36,295 bases of DNA, taken from NCBI GenBank assembly GCA_964487255.1, contig CAZAQV010000040.1:1-36295 (forward strand), given 5' to 3'. How positions within the stretch are numbered: the first letter of the stretch is position 1; each line of letters opens with the position of its first letter. Shown piece after piece: positions 18,833-26,032 of the stretch. Made by a program: the position numbers and the translations under genes. The notes under the pieces were generated by a model. The model was not told where the DNA came from. It saw only the letters and a program-made list of their open reading frames with translations, and ran no database searches. Origin of the DNA: CAZAQV01 sp964487255. GTDB taxonomy: Bacteria; Myxococcota_A; Polyangia; Polyangiales; CAZAQV01.

Positions 18833-19696
18833 ATGCTCCCTAATTGCACTAGATTCCGTGGAATGCGCGCTCTCTCTGTGGCATGTTTGCTTTGTTGCTG
18901 CGGGGCGCCGGCGGCTGAGCCGGGTGCCAGAACCGCGAACCCTCAGGCGAGGGCTGAAGTGCCTTCTTTTTCGGAGCCGGTGGATCGAGTCTTCGCGTCT
19001 CTGAAGCGCGTTCGCGACATGGACGCCGCAGTGCGTTGCAAGGAGGTCTACGCGCTCCTCTACGCCAAGAGCATCACACCCCCCAAACCAGTCTCGATTG
19101 AGCAACGAGCGCACGAGGCCAGCTTGCTGGAGTATCCCGGTGGGAAAACGTACGGCGCGTGGCACAAAAGATACGGAACCAAAGGGAGGGCGAAAGGGCC
19201 GCTTCGCAGGTTCTACTTCAACGTGATGCCTGATGGCGCGACGGACGTGGCCGCGGAGCTTACGCGCAACCTCGAGCGTTCATCGATACCGTTCTCTTTG
19301 AAGATAGCCACGAAGCTCTCGGCGATCGCCCGCAGACGCTCGGCCATGGTCCTCTACGTATCAAGGGACGACTATGAGGTGGCGAAGCGCGTCTCGATCC
19401 GGCTTGCGGATCGCTTGTCCCATGCGTTTCATCCTGACGTGCCGGCGTTTACCAAAGAGATTAGGCCGGGAGTCGGTGCCGCAGACGACGTAGATGGGAC
19501 GCGTGCTCCGCCTACGCGCGAGCGTCATAGTTTCGGGAGCGCGCGAGCGGACATCTTGTGCGAGGTCGTCGGTTCGGGGGCCACGCTCCCGACGCGCGCC
19601 GATCTTGGCCGGGCTGTGCGTCAGCGCTTCAAACATTACGGGCTCGATCCTGCGCGGCCATGGCTCCGCCGCGCGAGTGAACCGGACGACCTCTAG
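18833..19696 (+). CDS. Exported HopA1-family protein
   Basis: A 287-residue protein whose main part resembles the HopA1 family, known from a Pseudomonas type III effector and from the stand-alone lyase proteins of class V lanthipeptide synthetases. Family-like blocks in order are YFNV (128-131), IPFSLK (152-157), SAMVLYVSRDD (170-180), VPAFTKEIRPGVGAADD (203-219) and SFG (233-235). Before this lies a short basic stretch, a hydrophobic segment and a cysteine cluster (VACLLCCCGAP), which suggests secretion or lipoprotein anchoring. The lipobox is not canonical. The start is uncertain: ATG at 18833 or 18863, neither with a strong ribosome site. It begins 10 bp after the transporter fusion gene on the same strand, so co-transcription is likely. 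No lanthipeptide precursor, kinase or cyclase gene and no type III secretion genes are nearby. Function is unknown. Confidence 0.7.
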   Translation: MLPNCTRFRGMRALSVACLLCCCGAPAAEPGARTANPQARAEVPSFSEPVDRVFASLKRVRDMDAAVRCKEVYALLYAKSITPPKPVSIEQRAHEASLLEYPGGKTYGAWHKRYGTKGRAKGPLRRFYFNVMPDGATDVAAELTRNLERSSIPFSLKIATKLSAIARRRSAMVLYVSRDDYEVAKRVSIRLADRLSHAFHPDVPAFTKEIRPGVGAADDVDGTRAPPTRERHSFGSARADILCEVVGSGATLPTRADLGRAVRQRFKHYGLDPARPWLRRASEPDDL

Positions 19697-19714
19697 CCGT
19701 GTCTGCGGAGCGTA

Positions 19715-19903
19715 CTATACAGCGTGCAGCACGAGCGTGTTGTCGAGGCGTTTCAGGTCGTCGGGATCCGAGGTTATGACGACGGCACCCAGTGAACGAG
19801 CGAGCAAAACGACGAGGGCGTCGATGACGTCGGGCTGCTCCGACCGGTTTGCTTTTTCCGCAATCTCATCAGGAACGCTGATTGTGATCCGTTTGACAGC
19901 CAT
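19715..19903 (-). pseudogene. Fused remnant of an RHH antitoxin and a PIN toxin
   Basis: A 62-residue frame that looks like two truncated pieces joined. Residues 1-18 (MAVKRITISVPDEIAEKA) resemble the N-terminal DNA-binding strand and first helix of a ribbon-helix-helix antitoxin. Residues about 25-55 (VIDALVVLLARSLGAVVITSDPDDL) resemble the C-terminal third of a PIN-domain toxin, including its late acidic residues. The rest of the antitoxin and the first two thirds of the PIN domain, with the other catalytic acids, are missing, as expected from an internal deletion of an antitoxin-toxin pair. It faces away from the intact antitoxin gene with 24 bp between starts. It could still make a small protein, but nuclease activity is unlikely. 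Confidence 0.55.
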
Positions 19904-19927
19904 GCTCTCGGGAGTAGGATAAAAAGT

Positions 19928-20191
19928 ATGACCTCCCGAGCCAAAGTCAGCGTGACACTGACCGCTGATGTGCTCAAGAGTGTCGACGCGGAGGCGGCTC
20001 GGACGGGAAAGCCGCGCAGTCAAGTGATGAACGAGTGGCTTCGGCGCGCTAGCCGGTTGCGGGCCCACAGCATCCTCCGGGAGCAGACCCTCGAGTACTA
20101 CCGTGGGAGGTCAAAGGACGAATCAGCCAATGAGGCTGAAGAGCTAATTGCGTTCTCAGCCGCCCAGGCGCATGTGTTCGAAGAGGACTGA
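19928..20191 (+). CDS. Ribbon-helix-helix antitoxin, partner of MazF
   Basis: An 87-residue protein. The N-terminal about 45 residues fit a ribbon-helix-helix fold (KVSVTLTADVLKSVDAEAARTGKPRSQVMNEWL): a DNA-contacting strand followed by two helices. The acidic C-terminal tail would bind and neutralise the toxin, as in mycobacterial MazE-type antitoxins. AGGA about 8 bases before the ATG supports the start. The stop is 7 bases before the toxin start. The pair would autoregulate through the short upstream region; this is inferred from the family. Confidence 0.8.
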   Translation: MTSRAKVSVTLTADVLKSVDAEAARTGKPRSQVMNEWLRRASRLRAHSILREQTLEYYRGRSKDESANEAEELIAFSAAQAHVFEED

Positions 20192-20198
20192 AACCGAC

Positions 20199-20534
20199 GT
20201 GACAGCCACACTTCGACGAGGTCGTATCTATTGGGCAAAACTAGACAAGCGAAGGCCGGTTTTGGTGGTATCCCCGGATTATCGTAACGAACACAGCTTT
20301 AGCGCCATCGTGATACCGGTGTCGAGTGCGCTCAGCATCGCACCGACCCATGTGCGATTGAGAAAAGGCGAGGGCGGGATTCGAAAGGCGAGTGTCGCGA
20401 AGTGCGAAAATATCATGACACTTCGCAAGCTCGACATCGACTCAAAGTCGCTAGGCTCCGCCCTAAACGCGAAGAAGATGCTTCTCGTGGAACACGCAAT
20501 TCTTCGTGCAATCGGCGTCCCAATCGGGATGTAA
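20199..20534 (+). CDS. mazF: MazF/PemK-family endoribonuclease toxin
   Basis: A 111-residue toxin predicted to cut mRNA at specific short sequences and stop growth when free of antitoxin. The family pattern is clear: LRRGRIYWAKLDKRRPVLVV (5-24), the SPDYRN loop, AIVIPVSS (36-43), THVRL (50-54) and ASVAKCENIMTL (64-75). The GTG start at 20199 is chosen because MazF proteins usually begin just before the LRRG element; GAGGA at 20183-20187 gives a suitable ribosome site. An upstream ATG at 20172 inside the antitoxin gene is an alternative. Downstream lie two copies of a hairpin repeat. Confidence 0.85.
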   Translation: MTATLRRGRIYWAKLDKRRPVLVVSPDYRNEHSFSAIVIPVSSALSIAPTHVRLRKGEGGIRKASVAKCENIMTLRKLDIDSKSLGSALNAKKMLLVEHAILRAIGVPIGM

Positions 20535-20555
20535 CCACCCCGGCGAACAGACCGG

Positions 20556-20633
20556 CGTGATGAGCCCAGCGAAAGGAGAAGCCGATGTGGTAGCAACCAC
20601 ATCGGCTTCGGGAAGAGCGCTAGGCGAAGAACC
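20556..20633 (+). repeat. Hairpin repeat, copy A
   Basis: First of three related elements of about 78 bp. The left flank CGTGATGAGCCCAGCGAAAGG is followed by a perfect 14-bp stem (20578-20591 with 20596-20609, core CCGATGTGGT) around a 4-base loop, then a right flank ending GGCGAAGAACC. It lies 21 bp after the MazF stop. The stem is not followed by a T run, so it is not a classic terminator for mazF. Confidence 0.8.
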
Positions 20634-20643
20634 AAGAAGTGAG

Positions 20644-20711
20644 CGTGATGAGCCCAGCGAAAGGAAAAGCCGATGTGGTAGATCCACATCGGTTTTGGGA
20701 GGAGCGCAAGG
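20644..20711 (+). repeat. Hairpin repeat, copy B
   Basis: Second copy in the same orientation, starting 88 bp after copy A. The left flank is identical to copy A for 21 bases. The stem (20666-20678 with 20684-20696, one G-T pair) has a 5-base loop and the right flank reads GGGAGGAGCGCAAGG, after which similarity stops, so its right end is truncated. TTTT follows the stem and could allow termination of + strand transcripts. Confidence 0.78.
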
Positions 20712-20828
20712 ATTAGGTTCGCGACGGGATTGAACGGTTGAATTTTGTTCGAAGGCCGAGCGCGCCCGCATCGCAGCAGTGAAGACGTAGGTACGCTACT
20801 TCTGCGAGAAGCGGCAACACTGGTGTGA

Positions 20829-20905
20829 CGTGATGAGCCAAGGGAAAGGAAAAACCGATGTGGTAAATCCACATCGGTTTTGGGAGGAGCGCAAGGCGAA
20901 GAACC
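20829..20905 (+). repeat. Hairpin repeat, copy C, abutting the VWA gene end
   Basis: Third copy, same orientation, ending 7 bases before the stop codon of the minus-strand VWA gene. It has a perfect 13-bp stem (20851-20863 with 20869-20881), loop TAAAT and both flanks. Read from the VWA gene, the stem is followed by TTTTT-CC-TTT, so this copy can act as that gene's intrinsic terminator. A-rich and T-rich sides make it symmetric. Sequence between copies B and C (20712-20828) shows no gene. Confidence 0.8.
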
Positions 20906-20911
20906 GGAAGC

Positions 20912-22270
20912 CTAGTAGCCCATGGATTCCATGGCCATGTCGTTCATCGACTTGGCTGCGGCAGGCGCTGCGCCACCGACGGCTGCCCGCGATCGCACAG
21001 AGCCCTTGCGCATCTTCTTCGCCTCTTGACGAAGAATTCGTCGCTGTGCGGGAGCCACGCTCGGTGCCTGCGCTGCCTCCTCAAGGTCGTCGGCGACTGC
21101 GGCCAGTTGGTTGGCAGCTGCGGTGTTGTTGCCTTGCGCCAGAAGTCGCGACGCTTGCACTTGCGCCTTGTAGGCACGGTTGGTCGCGACCATGGCCTGA
21201 ACGCGGCTGTTCTTCGCCTGTTCGGCCTTCTGCTTGTTCCGCGTGAGTGCGACGTTCAGCGTGCGGGATGCTTCACGCTCGCGCTTTTTCGTATCGACAT
21301 AGTGAAGTTCTGCTTTTGCCAGAGGCATCTTGCCGACTTGTTTGCGGTTGACCTTGGCGCGAACCAAGAGTTCACGCTTTTGACCGGCGTACATGCTGCC
21401 CAGTTTGATCTTGGCGCGACCGTTCTCGACGACGCCGCCGAGGCTCTCGATGTCGAGAATCTGCACGCCTGGCATGGGAACGATTTCGATCCAGGTATCG
21501 GTTGCGACGGTTGATGCCAAGAGGTTCGACTCTTCTCGCAAGATGATGGCCATCTGGTTGGCATGCTCAAGGTGGTAGAGCCGACCTGCCGTGTTGACAG
21601 CCAGCGTCGATAGCAAGCTTTCGTCGTAACCAACCCCAACGCCGATGCTGGTGATCTGAATACCCTGTTCTGTGCCTTGCGCGGCGAGGGTGCCGAGCGT
21701 GTAAGGGTCCGACGGACCCTCGTTGGCGTGACCATCGGAGATCATGATGAGACGCTTGATCGCGAAGTCGTCCGCGGCGCGCAGGTGACTTTGACCGAGG
21801 GTAAGACCGCCGTACATGTTTGTACCTCCTGCCGCCATCATCTGATGGATGCGGCCCATCAGTTGGGCGCGTGTGGAGTGATTGAGTGCCACAGGTGGCG
21901 ACCACTCGGTAATATCACTCGCAAAGCCGACGATTGAGACGCGGTCGCCGTCTTTCATCGTTTCGAGCAGGCTCGCGGCTGCCATCTTGGCGTTCTGAAT
22001 GCTCGTGCCCGCCATCGAGCCCGAGGTATCGACCACCAGGCTGACCGCCATCGGGGCCCGCTCACGCACCGTGATGTGCTTCGGCGCCTCGACCCACACG
22101 CCAATATGCGTCTCGCCATCGTCGCCGACCCAGATGTGGGTGTCGCCGGCCGCCCCACCGATGGTCACTCCTCCCGCGTGTGGCTGGGTCTGGGCGAGGG
22201 CACTTCCCCCGCATCCCAAGCTGAGCACCATTGAAACAAAAAATAAACCGAACATCGTTCGTTGAAGCAT
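20912..22270 (-). CDS. Secreted or lipid-anchored VWA-domain protein
   Basis: A 452-residue envelope protein. The ATG at 22270 is chosen because it directly precedes a signal sequence (MLQRTMFGLFFVSMVLSLGC-GG), with AAGGAAAGG upstream; the open frame runs to 22453 but crosses an inverted-repeat segment. Cys20 may be lipidated, although -3 is Ser. A von Willebrand A domain starts near residue 75, with the metal-binding MIDAS sequence DTSGSM at 81-86 and later conserved GGTN and SDGHANEG. A beta-rich region follows, then a helical, alanine-rich tail. Resembles YfbK/CoxE-like VWA proteins. Divalent-metal-dependent protein binding is expected. It sits beside the exopolysaccharide genes but 273 bp separate it from them, so a functional link is unproven. 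Confidence 0.85.
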   Translation of the reverse strand: MLQRTMFGLFFVSMVLSLGCGGSALAQTQPHAGGVTIGGAAGDTHIWVGDDGETHIGVWVEAPKHITVRERAPMAVSLVVDTSGSMAGTSIQNAKMAAASLLETMKDGDRVSIVGFASDITEWSPPVALNHSTRAQLMGRIHQMMAAGGTNMYGGLTLGQSHLRAADDFAIKRLIMISDGHANEGPSDPYTLGTLAAQGTEQGIQITSIGVGVGYDESLLSTLAVNTAGRLYHLEHANQMAIILREESNLLASTVATDTWIEIVPMPGVQILDIESLGGVVENGRAKIKLGSMYAGQKRELLVRAKVNRKQVGKMPLAKAELHYVDTKKREREASRTLNVALTRNKQKAEQAKNSRVQAMVATNRAYKAQVQASRLLAQGNNTAAANQLAAVADDLEEAAQAPSVAPAQRRILRQEAKKMRKGSVRSRAAVGGAAPAAAKSMNDMAMESMGY

Positions 22271-22293
22271 GTTTGTCGTCGCCTTTCCTTGAT

Positions 22294-22452
22294 TGCACGA
22301 CTTGATCAACCATGCACCGCCCTTCGCTCGTTCTGGAATCGCGATGCTTTGTTGTCCTCCTCGACGGGGCCCAACCCCGCCTTCGTCGTCCGCCGCGCTT
22401 CGCAATCCCAATCCTTCGCGATGTTTCGCCGCTTGGCTGATCAAGTCGTGCA
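22294..22452. repeat. 159-bp segment bounded by perfect 15-bp inverted repeats
   Basis: TGCACGACTTGATCA at 22294-22308 is repeated as its exact reverse complement at 22438-22452. The 129-bp interior has no supported gene, although both strands carry a short frame beginning MHDLI and ending LIKSC because of the symmetry. A small GGGG/CCCC hairpin lies inside. It occupies the leader or promoter region of the VWA gene, between it and the sugar transferase gene. No target-site duplication or transposase is visible. It could be a small non-autonomous element or a long regulatory hairpin. Confidence 0.7.
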
Positions 22453-22543
22453 TGGCCGTTAACGACGACTCGGCTTGCGCTTGGATCTCTTGGAACGAAA
22501 AAAAAAGATGCGCTGTCAGTCAGGGCGGAGCGCGATTGACGAT

Positions 22544-23941
22544 TTAATAGGCGTTTTTCCCTGTGAAACCGCCGAAAATCGTCTTCCAGATGATCCTGAG
22601 GTCGAGCCACACACCCCAGTTGCGGATGTATTCAAGGTCGTACTCGATGCGCTTTTCCATCTTCTCAAGGGTGTCGGTCTCGCCGCGCCAGCCATTGACC
22701 TGAGCCCAGCCGGTAATCCCCGGCTTGACCTTGTGCCGAAGCATGTAGCCCTCGACCCGCTTTCGGTACTCTTCATTGTGGGCCACCGCGTGTGGGCGAG
22801 GCCCCACGATACTCATCTTGCCAGTGATCACGTGAAGGAACTGCGGAAACTCGTCGAGTGACGTCCGGCGTAAGAAAGCACCGAACTTGGTGATGCGAGG
22901 GTCATCTTTGGTGGCCTGCTTGACCTTTGCACCGTCTTCCATGACTCGCATGCTGCGAAATTTCAGCACTTCGATCACCTCGCCGTTGAGGCCGTAACGG
23001 CGCTGTTTGAAGAAGATGGGCCCACGCGAGCTGAGTTTGACGCCGATGGCGATCACGATCATCGGCACCAAAATCAGCAGCAGGATGAGCGAACCCAAAA
23101 TGATGTCTTCGGCGCGCTTGAGCCAACCGTCGACTCCATAAAATGGCGTGTCGTGTAGCGACACCACCGGGATGTCCGCGAACGTTGTCCAGCGGCTTCG
23201 AAGTAAGTCAAAAACGAAGAAATCAGCCACCATGTGGACAGACGCCGTCGTGTCTTTGAGTTCATGCAAGATGTCGTTGATACGGCTTTCTGCCTTGAAC
23301 GGTAGAGCGATGTAGACCGCGTCGATTTCGCCCGCCTTGGTGTGCTCGACGAGTTCCGCGAGGCTTCCGCGCATGGATCCGATCTCGTCGGAGATGGCGT
23401 GCAAGCGATCGAGGCCGCGGTCGTCGTAAAAGCCCACCACTTTCATGCCAAGCCAGGGGCTGTCCGTCATTCGACGTGCGAGACGCTCACCCATCACCGT
23501 GCCGCCCGCGATAGCGACGCGTCGAAGGTTGACGCCCTGCGCACGAAGGCGACGTTGGGCGAGCCGCACGACGACTCTGTAGCTGGCCATCAGAAACGGC
23601 GCGGACCCAAACCAAATCATCACGACCAGACGCGAGTAGTGCGCTGAGTGCTTCGTGAAAAAGCCGACCGCCAAGAGGAACGGAACCGTGATGGCCCAAG
23701 TGAAGCCGACGCGAAGGACCTCTCGTCGGATGGGGATGCCTTGCCAGTTTCGATAAAGTCCGTTTGCGTCACCTGCAAACAGAAAGACGATCAGTGCAAC
23801 CAGTACTGCGACCGTATATTGTACGTCCCAATCACCGGTGGGCTGGTACGCCAGCTGGGCGGCCAGCAAAGACGACGCGATGATCAGGCAGTCGATGAAG
23901 CGTACCCAGCGTCCTGATTCGTCGTTGATAACTCCTGGCAT
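22544..23941 (-). CDS. Undecaprenyl-phosphate sugar phosphotransferase (exopolysaccharide initiation)
   Basis: A 465-residue inner-membrane enzyme that transfers a sugar-1-phosphate, probably glucose-type, to undecaprenyl phosphate, starting exopolysaccharide repeat synthesis. Four or so N-terminal helices (about 15-115) are followed by a nucleotide-fold region (IAGGTVMGERLARR), a hydrophobic segment (ILGSLILLLILVPMIVIAIG) and the conserved C-terminal catalytic domain: KFRSMR, RRTSLDEFPQF, MSIVGPRPH and PGITGWAQVNGWRG. Full-length for the WcaJ/EpsE-like family. It lies 25 bp downstream of the Wzz/GumC-like gene on the same strand, so the two are probably one operon. No strong ribosome site is visible at the ATG. 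Confidence 0.92.
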   Translation of the reverse strand: MPGVINDESGRWVRFIDCLIIASSLLAAQLAYQPTGDWDVQYTVAVLVALIVFLFAGDANGLYRNWQGIPIRREVLRVGFTWAITVPFLLAVGFFTKHSAHYSRLVVMIWFGSAPFLMASYRVVVRLAQRRLRAQGVNLRRVAIAGGTVMGERLARRMTDSPWLGMKVVGFYDDRGLDRLHAISDEIGSMRGSLAELVEHTKAGEIDAVYIALPFKAESRINDILHELKDTTASVHMVADFFVFDLLRSRWTTFADIPVVSLHDTPFYGVDGWLKRAEDIILGSLILLLILVPMIVIAIGVKLSSRGPIFFKQRRYGLNGEVIEVLKFRSMRVMEDGAKVKQATKDDPRITKFGAFLRRTSLDEFPQFLHVITGKMSIVGPRPHAVAHNEEYRKRVEGYMLRHKVKPGITGWAQVNGWRGETDTLEKMEKRIEYDLEYIRNWGVWLDLRIIWKTIFGGFTGKNAY

Positions 23942-23966
23942 CTACCGTGTCACCCAGCCTCGATAA

Positions 23967-25886
23967 TTATGCCCGGTACGCGTACCAGAACTGACTGACG
24001 TTTCCCGCGCGGTCGGGCAAACGCTTGAAGTCCTCTTCGACGCCGACCAATAAGTAACCAATACCCGAGTCTCTGCCCAGCCGACCCGGAACTTCACGCA
24101 TCTCTGAGAAGCGCGTGTGACCGGCCTGCACCACCACCAGTACACGGTCCGACATGCGTGCTGCGCGTCGGATCGATGGGCCGGCCGAGGGACCTGTCCA
24201 TGCTTCGGCGCTCAGTGACCACGGCGCATCTTCGTCGCGCACGAGTGTGCCATGATTGTGGCGAACGACCATGGCGCTTCCCGGCTCGACCTGGCCCGCC
24301 GGAAGTTCAATGGCTTGCTTTGACTCGAGTTGCTCGACACTTTGAACGGACACCTGCGCAGCGTCTCCTCCCGGGCCATCAAGCCCCGTCAGGCGCTGTG
24401 AGATCTCGAGCGCCAATGGAAGTTCTCGGTCGGTGGCCGGCACAACGAGTGTCTTGCCCGCCGCGTCGACGAGGTAGTCGTCCATCTCTGCGACGAGTGC
24501 GTCGAGAAGTTGCTTGTCGCGCGGCCATGTCGTGCTGCCTACGACCGGCCCCTTGCCCCAATAAGCGACTTCGGCCGCCGTGCGCACGGTCAGGTCGCCA
24601 AACTCTCGCCAGAGTAGCGCTATCAATACAACCAACAGGCCAACCGCCGGCACACCTGCCGCGACGGCGTATCGCGCCTTCGAGGGTTCGGGTAGCTCTG
24701 GCGCAACCGCGGGCGATTCGATGCGTAGCCCGCTTCGTGGTGAGCGTGCGTTGGCTTCGGCCTTGACCAACTCGTCGCGCAGCTTCTTGACACGCGCTTC
24801 GGCGACCTGAATTGCGGCCAACATACTCGAAGCCGTACCTTCATCACCCGAGAACTTGTTGATGGAAGCCTCCGCTTTGTCCGCTTGCTCCCGAAGGCGC
24901 GCCTCTCTTTGTTTTGCGCTCTCAAGATCGACCTTGAGGGCGCCCGTGTTGGCGCCTCCGCCCCCGCCCGATTCAATTCTGTTTTCCAGTATTTTCACGC
25001 GTTGCAGCAGCTCCTGCACCTGCGGGTGCGCGTCTGTGTAACGCGTGCGCGCGTCGCGCAGCTCTTCTTTGGCCTTGCGCAGAGCGGCGCGATCGGTCGC
25101 ACTGCCCTTCGGGCCTTCACCGCTTTCGCTTCGCTTCTCACGGGCATTGATCTGGCCCTGGAGTTTGGCCACCTCTTCGGCGGCTTCAACGGCACGTGCG
25201 CGATAGTCGGCTGCATCTTTGATGGCTTGCTCTCGCTCGACGGTCAGGTCGATGATGCCATGTTCATCTCGAAAACGTTTGTATCTCTTACGTGACTCGT
25301 TGACGGCTGCCTCCGCCATCTCAAGGTCACTCTCGATCTTCTTGGAAGCTTTGCGCAGGCGTTCCCGGTCCACCGTTTCGCGGTGTTCGATAAAAACATC
25401 GACCATCGTGTTTGCGAGTTGTGCGGCACCGTCACTGGTGTCAGAAAAAGCGCTGATGGTGATCAAGTTGCTCAGTTCGTCGAAACTTACGTCGATGCGT
25501 TCGGCGAACAGGTTGAGCGGGCCGGACTCACCGACCTCTTCTTGTACACGCTTGAGGTTGGTGGGAAGTTTGACCGAGTCGACGATGGTGCGCAGGTCGC
25601 GAGGGTCCGCTTCGATGGATGTTTCGCCATCTTTTTCCACCGGCATGCCCTCGTACACGAGCTGCGAGCGAGAGAGCCAGTCGCGGGGCATGAGGAACTT
25701 GGGGACCGTGTAGCCGAGGGCAGCACCGACGATTGCCACGGTGAGCAAAATCTTCCAGCCCGATCGCAATGCGCGAATCAAGCGAGCGAAGTCGAGCGGT
25801 TGCCCGGTTGAAGCCGTAGGCCCAGACGATGGGGCGTCCGCTGCCTGGCTCAGGCCCGGACCGATTTGCCGTTCTTCGTACATCAC
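23967..25886 (-). CDS. Wzz/GumC-like chain-length protein with degenerate kinase-like tail
   Basis: A 639-residue inner-membrane protein controlling polysaccharide chain length and export. A Wzz-type N-terminal part has a membrane helix (about 45-62), a periplasmic domain and long coiled coil (about 170-380), then a second helix (405-427). The cytoplasmic tail (430-639) sits where bacterial tyrosine kinases (Wzc class) carry their ATPase, but the expected Walker A glycine-lysine motif is absent: the equivalent place reads VVPATDRELPLALEIS. There is also no tyrosine-rich C terminus. It therefore probably cannot phosphorylate. It diverges from the export lipoprotein gene. Two adjacent Met codons make the exact start ambiguous by one residue. 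Confidence 0.88.
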   Translation of the reverse strand: MMYEERQIGPGLSQAADAPSSGPTASTGQPLDFARLIRALRSGWKILLTVAIVGAALGYTVPKFLMPRDWLSRSQLVYEGMPVEKDGETSIEADPRDLRTIVDSVKLPTNLKRVQEEVGESGPLNLFAERIDVSFDELSNLITISAFSDTSDGAAQLANTMVDVFIEHRETVDRERLRKASKKIESDLEMAEAAVNESRKRYKRFRDEHGIIDLTVEREQAIKDAADYRARAVEAAEEVAKLQGQINAREKRSESGEGPKGSATDRAALRKAKEELRDARTRYTDAHPQVQELLQRVKILENRIESGGGGGANTGALKVDLESAKQREARLREQADKAEASINKFSGDEGTASSMLAAIQVAEARVKKLRDELVKAEANARSPRSGLRIESPAVAPELPEPSKARYAVAAGVPAVGLLVVLIALLWREFGDLTVRTAAEVAYWGKGPVVGSTTWPRDKQLLDALVAEMDDYLVDAAGKTLVVPATDRELPLALEISQRLTGLDGPGGDAAQVSVQSVEQLESKQAIELPAGQVEPGSAMVVRHNHGTLVRDEDAPWSLSAEAWTGPSAGPSIRRAARMSDRVLVVVQAGHTRFSEMREVPGRLGRDSGIGYLLVGVEEDFKRLPDRAGNVSQFWYAYRA

Positions 25887-26032
25887 TTGAGAACGCGCGT
25901 TTTGCGCGCCTTACGATTCCACATAAAAAAGAGTTTTTGCAAGGAAATTAGGTGCGTGGGGCGCGCTGCAAACGCGCCGGGTGGCTCTGAAATGGTTTGT
26001 CAGCCCTCAGGATCCGGGCTACCAGGTGAGCG
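25887..26032. promoter_or_regulatory. Divergent regulatory region of the exopolysaccharide genes
   Basis: The 146-bp gap separates the divergent Wzz-like and Wza-like genes and must hold their promoters. It contains an AT-rich centre and two GC hairpins: CGCGC/GCGCG at 25894-25908 on the Wzz side and GGCGCG/CGCGCC at 25960-25978 on the export-gene side. No clear sigma-70 or sigma-54 promoter pair was found. Regulatory function is inferred from position. Confidence 0.35.

Noticed and set aside
18833..19696. Class V lanthipeptide cluster or type III effector
   Set aside because: The HopA1-like domain is alone: no precursor peptide, kinase-like or cyclase gene, and no secretion apparatus within the window.
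20556..20905. Possible CRISPR array
   Set aside because: Only three repeat copies with unequal spacing (88 and 185 bp), each containing a strong hairpin and no uniform spacers, and no cas genes nearby.
22294..22453. N-terminal extension of the VWA protein through the inverted-repeat segment
   Set aside because: The extended frame places about 60 hydrophilic residues before a clear signal sequence, and the ATG at 22270 has a ribosome site.
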